A stretch of 16,835 nt of DNA from Candidatus Peregrinibacteria bacterium (GCA_030595015.1 JAUVDZ010000014.1:1-16835); one strand, 5' to 3'. Positions 5,791-15,500 are shown, numbered from the stretch's first letter. Program-made: numbers and translations. The notes: generated by a model not told the origin, from the sequence alone.

Positions 5791-6609
5791 ATGGAAGATA
5801 TACATGAATTATTTGTTAAATTTGGATCAAATGCTAAAGTTTGGATTAACAAATGTAAGATGCTTTTACCTGAAATTGATCGTCAGAAAATTTGGTATAA
5901 AAAGGGTTTTGGTTCTATTTATGAGTACGCTGCAAAATTGGCAGGTTTGAGTCATGGTCAGGTTCAAGATGCATTAAGAATTATGAAAAAGATTGAAGAT
6001 AAGCCGGCTTTGTTGAGGGTTGCTGAGAAAAAAGGATTGGGTTCTGTTAGACCTGCTGCAACAATAGCAACAATTGAGACTCAAGAATTTTGGGCGGATA
6101 AAGCTGAAAAAATGCCTGTGCGAACCTTTGAAACATATGTTCGTGAAAGTCGTCACGTGACGACTTTTGATCAAAAGGCCATTCAAATGACACTTAGTCA
6201 AGAAACTGCAGATAAACTTGAAAAAATAAAGGGAGATCGGAATTGGGAAGAATTAATTAAGGAGTTTATTAGTCTTTGGGAAGGTAAAAAACCTGAGAAA
6301 ATTAGAAATGCTAAAAGATATATATCCAAAAAGATAGAAAAATACGCTGTAAACAAAACAAATGGTAAATGTGCATATCCAGGTTGTTGCAAGGATTATC
6401 AAGTCCTACATCATTCAGAGCGCTTTGCAAAAACAAAAGAACATGATCCTGATAAAATTGTCCCTCTTTGTAACGAACATCATAAATTAGTACATTTTGG
6501 GCTTGTAGAAAACGAAAGTCAGCCACCAGAGAAATGGAAGGTTCGTTCAAAATCAGTAAAAAACTATTTTGATAGGATGTTTGTTAAATTTCAGGCCTCG
6601 GCGCCTTGA
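5791..6609 (+). CDS. HNH-family nuclease-like protein
   Basis: The 272-aa protein has a helical N-terminal region (about 1-180) and a C-terminal HNH/zinc module. The module reads Cys194-x4-Cys199, His207-His208, then Cys227-Asn228-x-His230-His231 and His235. The two Cys pairs would hold zinc, and the His/Asn residues form the beta-beta-alpha-metal active site. The layout (helical domain with VRPAATIATIETQEFWADKA, then HNH) resembles solitary HNH proteins with a DUF222/13E12-like N terminus. Exact family and target are unknown, and no methyltransferase or specificity gene is adjacent. It has its own promoter and no SD. Its coding sequence contains a 22-bp perfect palindrome. The last codons overlap a terminator and the next promoter. 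A role in DNA mobility or defence is possible but not shown. Confidence 0.8.
   Translation: MEDIHELFVKFGSNAKVWINKCKMLLPEIDRQKIWYKKGFGSIYEYAAKLAGLSHGQVQDALRIMKKIEDKPALLRVAEKKGLGSVRPAATIATIETQEFWADKAEKMPVRTFETYVRESRHVTTFDQKAIQMTLSQETADKLEKIKGDRNWEELIKEFISLWEGKKPEKIRNAKRYISKKIEKYAVNKTNGKCAYPGCCKDYQVLHHSERFAKTKEHDPDKIVPLCNEHHKLVHFGLVENESQPPEKWKVRSKSVKNYFDRMFVKFQASAP
6146..6177. repeat. 22-bp perfect palindrome overlapping a 14-bp palindrome
   Basis: Bases 6146-6156 (AAAGTCGTCAC) are followed without spacer by their exact reverse complement at 6157-6167, centred on CACGTG. A second palindrome, CTTTTGATCAAAAG, occupies 6164-6177 and shares four bases with the first. Both lie within the HNH gene and encode ESRHVTTFDQK in its frame. 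Confidence 0.9.
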
Positions 6610-6615
6610 TTTTTT
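6593..6615 (+). terminator. Possible intrinsic terminator at the end of the HNH gene
   Basis: AGGC (6593-6596) pairs with GCCT (6603-6606) around CTCGGC, followed by TTGA and six T's (6610-6615). The stem is short but all-GC inside AT-rich DNA. It overlaps the HNH stop codon and the -35 box of the next promoter. Confidence 0.35.
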
Positions 6616-6634
6616 GGCTGTTTTATGCTAAAAT
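6606..6634 (+). promoter_or_regulatory. Promoter of the five-gene membrane/secretion operon
   Basis: TTGATT (6606-6611), a 17-base spacer and TAAAAT (6629-6634), with TG at 6626-6627 as an extended -10. Transcription would start near 6641. This gives a 20-base leader made almost only of A and T, with no SD, before ATG 6661. The -35 overlaps the HNH stop codon. Confidence 0.6.
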
Positions 6635-6660
6635 ATTAGGAAAAATAAAAATAAAAAAAC

Positions 6661-7137
6661 ATGAATACATTTAACGATCACATCATTAGTTGGGAGGCTC
6701 CGGAATTCATACAGCATGAAAAAAGCTGGTTATGGTTTGCTATTGCTGTTCTTGCAGCAGCTGGATTTGCGATTTGGGCAGTATTAACAGGTAATTGGAC
6801 TCTTGTAGTTGCAATTGTTGTTGTTGCTGCGCTTTATATCTGGCTTCATGGGCAAACACCCAACCATCTTGAAGTGAAAGTTTCAAAAACAGGTATAAGA
6901 ATTGGAAACAAAGAGATTCCATATCAAAATATGCATAGTTTTTGGATTATTTATAATCCGCCACATGTAAAAACTTTAAATATTAAATCAAACTCAAGAA
7001 TTTATCCTGATTTATCAATAGACTTAGATGAGCAGGATCCTGCTGAACTAAGAACTTTTCTTTGTGCACATGTTAAAGAAGATGAAGGGAAAGAAGAAAA
7101 TTTCACAGATATATTTATAAGATTATTAAAATTGTAA
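6661..7137 (+). CDS. CPR-type two-TM membrane protein with cytoplasmic beta-rich domain
   Basis: The 158-aa product starts with a short motif ISWEAPEF (about 9-16), has two transmembrane helices (about 23-42 and 46-62), then a beta-rich soluble domain (about 69-140: LEVKVSKTGIRIGNKEIPY, a hydrophobic HSFWIIYNPP, and so on) ending in an amphipathic helix. The W-E-A-P-E start, two helices and a domain resembling bacterial PH-like folds match a protein I recall as widespread in CPR genomes, usually unnamed. It is not a close match to PrgI/VirB3, although its size and two N-terminal helices would fit that slot in a secretion system. It opens the operon and is three bases from the next gene. The function is unknown. 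Confidence 0.75.
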   Translation: MNTFNDHIISWEAPEFIQHEKSWLWFAIAVLAAAGFAIWAVLTGNWTLVVAIVVVAALYIWLHGQTPNHLEVKVSKTGIRIGNKEIPYQNMHSFWIIYNPPHVKTLNIKSNSRIYPDLSIDLDEQDPAELRTFLCAHVKEDEGKEENFTDIFIRLLKL

Positions 7138-7140
7138 AAT

Positions 7141-8823
7141 ATGGTTAACGAAAAACAACCAAATACTCCCGGACAAGGAAATGCAGATAATTTACGAGCT
7201 ACTCGAAGTAGTGAAAAGAATGAAGCATTAAAACAATTGAAAAATGAAGGGATAAAAGAGAATACGAAAAATTCATTAAAAGAGCTTAAGAAATATCTTG
7301 GAAGCGGATCAACTTTAAATGCCCGTGATACTTTGAAGGGACAAAGTGGCGATCGCCAATCTTTGATGCTTGGGAATGTACTGAAAAAATTTAATGATAA
7401 CCTTTTAGTTTTTGAAAAAAAATATCTATTAGAATTTGATACTTTGGTAAAAAGTGGACTTTCCTGGGATGAATTAATGCGCAGACTTCAAATTTTAAGT
7501 GCAAGACATAAAAAAGAATCAGTTGGATATATGCAAGCTGTTAAATATGCATTTATGGCTTTAGCAGGGAGTGACAGGAAGTTAGAAAAAAAGGATTTTG
7601 CAATGTTTAACTCAATTATTGACAATATCACAGAGGCATATAGCAAAGATAATGACTTTAGAAAAATCCTTGTAAATATCCAACAGGAAAAAATTCAAAA
7701 AAAGGATTGGGATGTAATTTGCGAATACTTAGCACAATATAAATTTCAAAAAGATGTTTCAAGTGATAGAGACGAGATAAGATTCAATATTAATGGAATG
7801 CTTATAAGTTTAATGACCCCTAATCAGAGATATCAGATGGTGTTGGAATTCAGTAAACGTTCAATGGGGCAGCAAGCAGAATTTTTAGCAAAATCTTTAA
7901 CAATGGCGAACGTATTAAACACCAGGCAATACGAAGCATTGATGAAAGAATTTCAGGGTAATAATTATGAATTAAGTGTTGCTGATGAATCTGAGATTAA
8001 AAAGTCACAGGCTCAAATGAGAAGAATTGAGGAGGGTGTAGCAAAAAAAATGGGAAGTCCAATGTTAATTAATGGAGCTGAAAGAGTTTTGAATAGAAGT
8101 TCTTTGTTTGCAACATTGATAACCGGTATTGGATTTTTAGGTATGGCTTCTAATTACATGACCCATTTTAATGCAGCAAAAGGAGCTGGTAAATTTTTAG
8201 CAGGTTTGAAGTCTCCTTACTTCATGGCTAGTCTCGGTATTACCGCATATGGTGTGCATAGGCTTGGAAAAGGTATGACTGCCGGAGAACATGGTGTTGG
8301 AATGCTTAGTAAATATATGCCTGTTCCAAAAAGGCTTAATAATCCGTTTGGTGTTGGTAAGGCAGCAGAGCAAAAAGATGGTTATTTTGGAGAGTTAGTT
8401 GATATAACTAAGAATCATTCAATTTTAGAGAGATGGCTTTTAACTCAAAATGGGTTCAATGATTTGAATGGATTTTATAGAAAGAAAAATTATGATGTTG
8501 CAAAGCTCAATGCAAGTGTTTTTGAACCTGAATCAATGGAGCAGGGTAAAAAACAATCTTTGTTAGATGAATTTATTGAGTATCAGGAGAGCCGTGGGAA
8601 CAAAGTTGGTGCAAAGATGATTAAGCAAGCCATAGATCAGTATGGGAAGAAGGCAATGCAAACGTACATAGTAAGGCTTATTGTTATTGGACAAAGTATT
8701 GGAATTCCTACTTCGAATTCATTTAATCGTACTACTGTTCCAACTCAAAAATATAAATTTGTAGATTTATTACGGCATAGGCAAGGTGTTAAATCTCTTC
8801 CTAAAACCGGTAAAACAACTTAA
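7141..8823 (+). CDS. Large helical protein with central membrane region, secretion-operon component
   Basis: No family is recognised. The 560 aa divide into a polar, probably disordered N terminus (1-45), a long helical soluble region (about 46-315), two hydrophobic segments (about 321-337, SLFATLITGIGFLGMA, and about 358-373, SPYFMASLGITAYGV), and a soluble C-terminal region (about 380-560). With an even number of membrane passes, both ends would face the cytoplasm, suggesting a scaffold or coupling role. The second segment is short and Gly-rich, so a hairpin that dips into the membrane is possible. No ATP-binding Walker motif is visible. The gene lies three bases after its upstream and two before its downstream neighbour and has no SD. 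Its place beside the VirB6/TrbL-like gene is the only clue to function. Confidence 0.75.
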   Translation: MVNEKQPNTPGQGNADNLRATRSSEKNEALKQLKNEGIKENTKNSLKELKKYLGSGSTLNARDTLKGQSGDRQSLMLGNVLKKFNDNLLVFEKKYLLEFDTLVKSGLSWDELMRRLQILSARHKKESVGYMQAVKYAFMALAGSDRKLEKKDFAMFNSIIDNITEAYSKDNDFRKILVNIQQEKIQKKDWDVICEYLAQYKFQKDVSSDRDEIRFNINGMLISLMTPNQRYQMVLEFSKRSMGQQAEFLAKSLTMANVLNTRQYEALMKEFQGNNYELSVADESEIKKSQAQMRRIEEGVAKKMGSPMLINGAERVLNRSSLFATLITGIGFLGMASNYMTHFNAAKGAGKFLAGLKSPYFMASLGITAYGVHRLGKGMTAGEHGVGMLSKYMPVPKRLNNPFGVGKAAEQKDGYFGELVDITKNHSILERWLLTQNGFNDLNGFYRKKNYDVAKLNASVFEPESMEQGKKQSLLDEFIEYQESRGNKVGAKMIKQAIDQYGKKAMQTYIVRLIVIGQSIGIPTSNSFNRTTVPTQKYKFVDLLRHRQGVKSLPKTGKTT

Positions 8824-8825
8824 TT

Positions 8826-10295
8826 ATGGATCAATTTGGTAGCTCAACAATAACGAATACAATAGTTCCATTCATAGCAAATAAAGTGCTTGGAAATATT
8901 GAAAAAGATAAATTGCTACAAAAAGCAGTTGGTTTTAAGTCGAGCATTACCGAGTTAGAGAAAAAAACAATTATTGGAAAATATTCTGAGAATGAAAAAT
9001 CAGTAATTGCAACTGATCCAAAATTTAAAAAAATATTCTGGTCTCAATTCTTTATCTGGATAGAAACTCAAAAAACAATTGCTGCCGGAGATGCGTCAAT
9101 TTTATCTAAAAGATTACTTCCTGTTAATCCTGAAGGCGGATATTATCCTGAAGCTTATAGAAATTTTAATAAGTTTGGATTTCAGGCTACAAAAGCTTAT
9201 GAGTTCTTCTTAATCAATGAAAAAATTGATGCAAAATTTGGGCCAAACTCAACAGATGCACGGAATGAAAAAGCAAAACTTAAAAATGGAGATCTTGTAT
9301 TACTTAAGAAAAAAGATGGGGAATATGATTATTTTACAAAACAGGAAATTAGAAAAGCATTAGAAAATGTAAAGAAAGCAGCTGAATTATATGATCGGGT
9401 TGAAACAGTCAAGGAAGGATATAGTACTTTTGTGGTTAGTTTTAATCCTTTAAAGGCTAACGCTAAATCAACAATTTTAGATGTTAACAAAGAGATTTGG
9501 GCAAATAAAACTTATTTAGTTCAGACTCGTTTAGAACAAAAAGTTGGACTTCATTTTGAAGGCACTCCTACTGTTGGTGAAAATGGTGTGTTAAGCGGTA
9601 TTGTGATTGATTCAAAAACAAAAAAACAACTTAAAGTTGAAGTTAATTTAGCAAATCCAGTTGAAAATAGAACATATCGATTTACTTTCATTAATGCAGC
9701 AGATAAAGGAAAGAACTTCTCCTTGAAAGATGACGAGCTTGAATTTTTTAAGCAATATTCTCCAAAAGAAATTTTAAGTATTAAGCAAAGTGGAGAACAT
9801 AAACGAGAAGAATTACCGCCTTCAATGGTTGAAGTTTTGCCAAAAAAAGTACAACAGCCAGCTGCGCAGCAAGTAACAACAGCTACAGCTGTAAAAGGTA
9901 AAGGTTCTGAACCAATCAAGTCACAGGTAGATCAAACCAGACCTGTTGAACCCCCTACATCAGCAAGAGTTACTGCGAATTACAGAAATACAAATACGTT
10001 TAATGATATTCAATTAGGAGGCGGAACTCCAGGAAGTACTGGAGGACTCGTTGGGCCAATGTCAGCAAAAGAAGGTTTTAAATCTAGATTAAAAGTAAAG
10101 AAAACACTACCTTCAGCTTTAGGTCCAGAAAAAAAAGGTGGAAAAACTTTTGGAAAAAGACCGAGACTAAATCTTACAGGGGCAAAACAAAAGAATCCTG
10201 TTTTACAACTAGTGAAGTGGCACATGATCGGAATGGGTGCAGGAGGAGGAGTACTTGGATTCCTCACAACAACAAATATTATTCCTTTAAGTTAA
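8826..10295 (+). CDS. Tail-anchored protein with Pro/Gly-rich linker, secretion-operon component
   Basis: No family is recognised. The 489-aa protein has a mixed alpha/beta soluble region (about 1-335; a beta-rich stretch about 250-300 with VGENGVLSGIVIDSKTKKQL). Next is a low-complexity linker rich in Pro, Gly, Gln and Thr (about 337-420), a basic region (KKGGKTFGKRPRLN, about 435-448), and one C-terminal hydrophobic segment (about 467-485, with GMGAGGGVLGFL). It lacks an N-terminal signal sequence, so it is likely tail-anchored with its bulk in the cytoplasm; the basic residues before the segment fit that topology. Spacing is two bases to the previous gene and seven to the next. It is probably a partner of the polytopic protein that follows. 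Confidence 0.75.
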   Translation: MDQFGSSTITNTIVPFIANKVLGNIEKDKLLQKAVGFKSSITELEKKTIIGKYSENEKSVIATDPKFKKIFWSQFFIWIETQKTIAAGDASILSKRLLPVNPEGGYYPEAYRNFNKFGFQATKAYEFFLINEKIDAKFGPNSTDARNEKAKLKNGDLVLLKKKDGEYDYFTKQEIRKALENVKKAAELYDRVETVKEGYSTFVVSFNPLKANAKSTILDVNKEIWANKTYLVQTRLEQKVGLHFEGTPTVGENGVLSGIVIDSKTKKQLKVEVNLANPVENRTYRFTFINAADKGKNFSLKDDELEFFKQYSPKEILSIKQSGEHKREELPPSMVEVLPKKVQQPAAQQVTTATAVKGKGSEPIKSQVDQTRPVEPPTSARVTANYRNTNTFNDIQLGGGTPGSTGGLVGPMSAKEGFKSRLKVKKTLPSALGPEKKGGKTFGKRPRLNLTGAKQKNPVLQLVKWHMIGMGAGGGVLGFLTTTNIIPLS

Positions 10296-10302
10296 AAATA
10301 AA

Positions 10303-12546
10303 ATGCAAAAACAAAAATTCATATCAAAAAAATGGTTCATACTATTGCTGATAGTTCTACTGTTAATACCTGTAGTTGCTCATGCAGAATCAACATCGAC
10401 GTTAGGGCAGGCAGCAGGAATTTTTGAAGATTTATTCAAAGGATTAGCTGCATTTTTAACTACAGCATATAGGCTTTTACAGAAGTTGTTATGGCCGGTA
10501 ATGCTTGCGATTGGTGGATTGTTAGGTAATGATTTACTTTTTGGGCATGGCATGGAAGAGAGACTTTTAGATGTTTGGTACCAGGTAAGAAATCTTGTAA
10601 ATATTGGATTTGTAATAGTTCTATTGGTTGTGGCATTGGCGAATGTTATTGGTTATGGCAAAGATAATTTCGAGCTAAAAACTGTATTACCAAAAATAAT
10701 AATCGCACTTATATTGGTTAATTTCTCTTACATGGGGATGAAATTAATATTGGATACAACGAATGTTCTGGCAATTGCGATATTTAGTTTGCCTGCATCT
10801 ATAAGCGAAGATTTGCAATCAACGGAAATAGTAACTAAGAAAACTGATGATAAAAAAGTCGTCACCTATACTGTTTCAGATGAACAAAAACCTCTGGAAC
10901 AAAAAATATGTAAATCAATGTTTGGTTCAACGGGTACTTTTGAAGCAGCTACAGAAAATATAAAAGACCCTGCTGCACTCAAAGCATTGCATTGTAAAAT
11001 AGAGGGTGGGAGTTATAAATTTACTGAAGAAGGAAAGAAATTTTTTGCTCAGTATTCGCCTAGAAATGCTTCATTAATATTGGCTATCCAGTTAATGAAT
11101 GTTGTAGATATTGATAAAGTAACTCAGGCAGCAGCCGCTGAATTTGATCTGCAGAAGCTGTCATTTACTTTATTATTTTCTACAGTATTTTATTTGCTGT
11201 ATGCGATTGCCTATGTTGTTTTATTTATTGTTCTATTAGCCAGACTTATTGTTTTATGGGTTATTATTGCATTATCTCCATTGATAGCATTAGGTATAGC
11301 TGTGCCGGATTTATTTAAAGGAATTAGTTCAGGGAATTTTGATATTAAAGAAAAATTTGTAAATCATGCAATTGTTCCAATTAAAATCGCAATTCCTATG
11401 ACAATTGGATATATGATGCTGGATGCACTTAAACATGTGCAATCGGGTCAGGTTGCTAACTTTTTTCAGTTAGGCACATTTGATATTAACACTTCAGGGA
11501 TTTCAGATTTGCAAACCATGATTGTTGCATTTGGCGCAGTTGGAGTTGTTTGGGTTGGTGTATTTTCTGCAGCAGAAGGAACGATTGCAGAAGGTATGGT
11601 TAACTGGATAAAAGGACAAGTTGGGAATGCAGGTAAAATGCTTACTGATACTTTGAAAGTTCTTCCAATAGTTCCAACCGGACCAGGAAAACCCGGCAAG
11701 AGTATAGAAGCAACAGCTGAAGCATGGAAGCAACCATTAAGTCAATTGCGTGCAAAATATGGAGCATCAACTATTCCATCAAATGTAAATAGACCTCGTT
11801 TGACTGAGAGTGAAGCTAATAGAGTTACTACTGTTATTCGGGCAAAAGCAGCATTAGGTAAAGATTTGAGCAATGTTCGTGCACAAAAAGCTCTAGCTCA
11901 AAAATTTGAGCTATGGCGAACTAAAGGGACTGGAGCCCAACAAACATTTGCTAAACGTGTTAGAAAAGCTGCTAGGACTACTGCTAATTTGCGAAAATTT
12001 CAAAGGGGTAGACTAAGTGGGGCACCATTAAAAAGAATTCAAACTCTAGGAACTGCAGCAGCAATAGCACCTACTACTAGAACAACTGGTGGAGCTCCGA
12101 CAAATGCCCCTGCTGTAGCTTCTGCAATAGAAGGTACAACTAAGTATGGTAAAACTAATGGATTAGTTAGTACTGGTTTACAAACTAAAATTGATGCATA
12201 TAACAATGCTCCAAAAAATAGAAAGAAAGCAGCTGAAAAAACACTTAAAGAAGATCCGGACTATCAAAATCTTGCTAAGGCTCAAAATAATAGTGGTGCC
12301 AAAGGTTCAATCCAGGGTGTAAAGAATGCGGCTGATAATATGAAATTCCTGGATAAAGACGCTATTAAACCGGATCAATCAACTGCATTGCAAACAGCAG
12401 TTACAAATGCTGATACAGCCTTAAAGGCAGCTAAAGTTGATGAAGCTGGTAGAAAGAAAATGCTTAAAGGCATGCTTACTAAGATCTTTGGAGATGCTAA
12501 ATACGGTACTCATGTTTCCGCTGATGTTAAAAATTTAATAGAATAA
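10303..12546 (+). CDS. VirB6/TrbL-like polytopic membrane protein of a type IV secretion-like system
   Basis: The 747 aa begin with a signal peptide (basic start, hydrophobic 11-25, AHA before residue 29). Membrane segments follow at about 62-79, 98-115 (LVNIGFVIVLLVVALANVIG) and 129-152 (VLPKIIIALILVNFSYMGMK), a cluster at about 287-335, and segments at 358-376 and 406-424. VirB6/TrbL proteins form the inner-membrane pore of type IV secretion systems, and CPR versions share the ...ANV...VLPK...LVNFS pattern seen here. Between the third and fourth segments is a loop of about 130 residues with only two Cys (203, 231), possibly disulfide-linked outside the membrane. Residues about 430-747 form a basic, Ala/Lys-rich helical tail, probably cytoplasmic. 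No SD precedes ATG 10303; the start is supported by the signal peptide. Family call is moderate. Confidence 0.65.
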   Translation: MQKQKFISKKWFILLLIVLLLIPVVAHAESTSTLGQAAGIFEDLFKGLAAFLTTAYRLLQKLLWPVMLAIGGLLGNDLLFGHGMEERLLDVWYQVRNLVNIGFVIVLLVVALANVIGYGKDNFELKTVLPKIIIALILVNFSYMGMKLILDTTNVLAIAIFSLPASISEDLQSTEIVTKKTDDKKVVTYTVSDEQKPLEQKICKSMFGSTGTFEAATENIKDPAALKALHCKIEGGSYKFTEEGKKFFAQYSPRNASLILAIQLMNVVDIDKVTQAAAAEFDLQKLSFTLLFSTVFYLLYAIAYVVLFIVLLARLIVLWVIIALSPLIALGIAVPDLFKGISSGNFDIKEKFVNHAIVPIKIAIPMTIGYMMLDALKHVQSGQVANFFQLGTFDINTSGISDLQTMIVAFGAVGVVWVGVFSAAEGTIAEGMVNWIKGQVGNAGKMLTDTLKVLPIVPTGPGKPGKSIEATAEAWKQPLSQLRAKYGASTIPSNVNRPRLTESEANRVTTVIRAKAALGKDLSNVRAQKALAQKFELWRTKGTGAQQTFAKRVRKAARTTANLRKFQRGRLSGAPLKRIQTLGTAAAIAPTTRTTGGAPTNAPAVASAIEGTTKYGKTNGLVSTGLQTKIDAYNNAPKNRKKAAEKTLKEDPDYQNLAKAQNNSGAKGSIQGVKNAADNMKFLDKDAIKPDQSTALQTAVTNADTALKAAKVDEAGRKKMLKGMLTKIFGDAKYGTHVSADVKNLIE

Positions 12547-12585
12547 AAATCCAAAAAAAACTAAAAAAAAACCAAAAAATAAAAA
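12547..12585 (+). promoter_or_regulatory. A-tract leader before the 1251-aa gene
   Basis: The 39 bases between the VirB6-like gene and ATG 12586 are almost all A, broken by isolated TCC, CT, CC and T. No SD is present. In this window other starts also follow A-rich DNA without SD, so this may be an unstructured ribosome landing site. It could also be intrinsically bent DNA. It is the largest gap inside the operon. Confidence 0.4.
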
Positions 12586-15500
12586 ATGTTCGAATTCCTA
12601 AAAAAACAATTAGCTAATCTGTTACTACAAAACTCTCATCAAAAAGAGCAATTGTTTGGTGAATCGAAGTTTGTTTATTTTGCTGATCGTCCTACAGAGG
12701 ACAACAGGAATGAAGAAGAAGACCCCGAAGAAGAGGAAGCTCCAAAGCTAGAAAAACAGGAAACTCCTGCAGAAAAAGAAACACAACTTGAAAGCGAAAA
12801 AGTTCTTACAACGGTTTCTCATTATTCTGAACAGGCTTTGTCAGTGCTTGATAAATTCGATTACAATCTGCCACCGGATATTGATCCTGAGCGAATTAAA
12901 GATGCTCGGCAGATAGTAAATGAAAGTTCTGCAGCAATTGAAGAAGTTAAACAAAGTGATCCAACAATAAAAAATTTCTTAAAAAAGATAGGTGAACAAG
13001 GCAATGATGAGCTGGAAAGATATTTATGGAGGCTTGTGGGTGGTAGTGTTCCGGAAACTTTAAGATTAAGAGAGAGTAAAGAGGCTCAACGTGGAGTGGT
13101 TCCGGATAAACTTAGAAAAAGAATTAAGGAATTAGTTGATAAACATACTGATTCGCAGGTAAATGTTACAAAACTTAACGATGCTGTAATGCCATTTGTT
13201 GAGTTGATTGATACTATCGCTGACCATGAATACGAAATGTATAAGAGTATTAGTGATATTCAGAATGTTATGTGGGATATGTTTCACAAACGTCAAGAAC
13301 GCGAAATGCAGGAACGTGCAATTAGAGGAGCAGAAATGTTTACAGGTTTGAATCTTGAACAGGATGAAGTGTTTGCAGGTATTGATCGTGAAATTATTGA
13401 ATGGGACGATGATGAAGGCAAAGGTGTAAATGAAATCAAGCCTAAAACAAAAGAATATAAGAATGTAAAATTTGTATTAAAAGATGTGTATATTGATAAA
13501 CAAAGAACTCCGGATCCTGAAAATCCAATGTATGAAGCGTATCAAAAAAATAAAATGCAGGGGCTTTATGTTGCAGTTTTAAATACACGAACTGGTCAGG
13601 TTTATCGAATGAAAATGAATAACTTTAAAGAATTTGCAAATTTGCATAGGTTGCAACCATTTGTACGAAAGAAAAAAGATCTTCCGGACAGAGTTCGATA
13701 TTTAAAAGAAATGGATGTAGATATCAGACCTGGAATGACACTCGAATATGAAGATTGGGAGCTTGATAAAGAAACCCAAAGAAGAAAACCTAAAATTAAA
13801 TTTGTTAAAATTAAATATCTTGATGACAAGACTGTTCAATTAGATACACCTATCACAATTTATTCGCCTTTTGATCATCCGGATCCAAAATATCACGTGA
13901 TGAAAGATGAAATGAGTTTAGGGGAATTTGCTCAATGGTTAAACAAAAAACGAGCTTTGCCAGAAATGACAAAAGTTGATTTAGAGGATGCATTAGTTAC
14001 GCATTTTGCAAACATGAATAAACAATATAAAAGAAAAGAGGGTTGTCATAGACCCATTGATTTGGTTCCAGGTGAAGTAATTTTTGCAGATGCTCCAGGA
14101 AATCCATTATTTGAAATTAGAACCGTTGGTCCAAAAGCTCTTACTTTAACAAATGGAAAACATTTTACATTCCCTCAATTTTTAAGATGGGTATATCAAT
14201 ATGATATGGAGCCATATGATCCTTCGCTAGAGGGTGAAAAAGTCCGAAAGTATATTGAGCGACAAAATGCTGAAAAGAAATTCCTTGAATCTTTGGATAC
14301 CGCAGCAAAAAGAGCTGAAAAAGACGCAGAACGTACAATTGAACATTTGAGAGATACAGGTAAATGGAGAGATACATTGAAGGATCTTAAAGACAAAGGA
14401 TTAGAAGGGATTCATGGCGCTAAAAAAATTCCATTAAAAGAAGATGTTCTAAATGATGCTCAAAGAAAAAGTCATAGTTGGTTGCGTCAATTTGCAAATG
14501 ATACCGAACTTTTAAGATTAGATGATATCTTTGAAATGTTTAAAGTTGGATGGGAGTATAAAAAGAGAAACTGGGAAAGAAAACAAAAAGCAAGATACTC
14601 AAAAGTCGGGAAAGGTATACCATGGTTTGGAACAGAATTTGAACGTATAAACCAACAATCAGAAACTGAAGAAATGCAGCAGTTTAAGGATTCCATGGAT
14701 CAATGGGGGATAAGAGACATTCAGGAAACTTTATACAACACTAGCAATTCAGATCAGGCTAAAGCTTGTTTTAATGTATTAGCTGAAAAAGGACAAATCA
14801 GATGGGATGATCCAAAGCTATGGAAGGCAATTAATAATCACACTGATATTAATCATAAGATTCCACAACCTATGGAAGGAATGGATCCTTACATGCCTTT
14901 TAGAGAAGGAGCATCACAGAGTTCAGGTCAATATTTTAATGGACAAAAAATTGATGGTAAATCTGCAATCGATTTTATTCCTGAAGCAATAGATTCAATT
15001 TGGGGAGAAAGTTCATATATTGATTGGAAGCGTCAAAATGATGGAGCTTTGGAAGATGGAATCCAAAAATCATTCAATAAAGCTGAAGAATTAGAATCAG
15101 ATCCTAAAAATACCGGAGGTATTGCAAATGAGTTAGCGGTTTTACTTGAACGTCATATGCGTGGCGAATATGTTGATCCTTCGGAATTTGAAGGAATGCT
15201 TCGATTTATTATTGAAATGGGTAAAGCCAATGGTCAGCATAAAATGTACTATCTATTAATGGGTACAAGTGCAAAGGATCCTCATGGCAGAACTATTATG
15301 GGATGGGATCGAGTAGGTCGATTTATTAGTAAATACAGTAATAATTTCCCTCCACTTGATTACTACAGTGCATCAAATAGAGCTCCAAAACGTGATCTTG
15401 AAACAGGAGAAATATTTGAAAGACAGTGGGTTAGGCAGGATTTTGATAAACTGACAAAACCATGGGTGAATCAAATTAGAGCAAATGGTGGACATGTTCC

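Noticed and set aside
7048..7055. CTAAGAAC copy identical to the RAYT-upstream repeat
   Set aside because: It lies within the coding sequence of the two-TM protein, has no inverted partner nearby, and an 8-mer is expected by chance at this frequency.
6661..7137. PrgI/VirB3 identity for the first operon protein
   Set aside because: Two N-terminal helices fit, but the soluble domain is longer and beta-rich, and the motifs I associate with PrgI are absent. Left unnamed.
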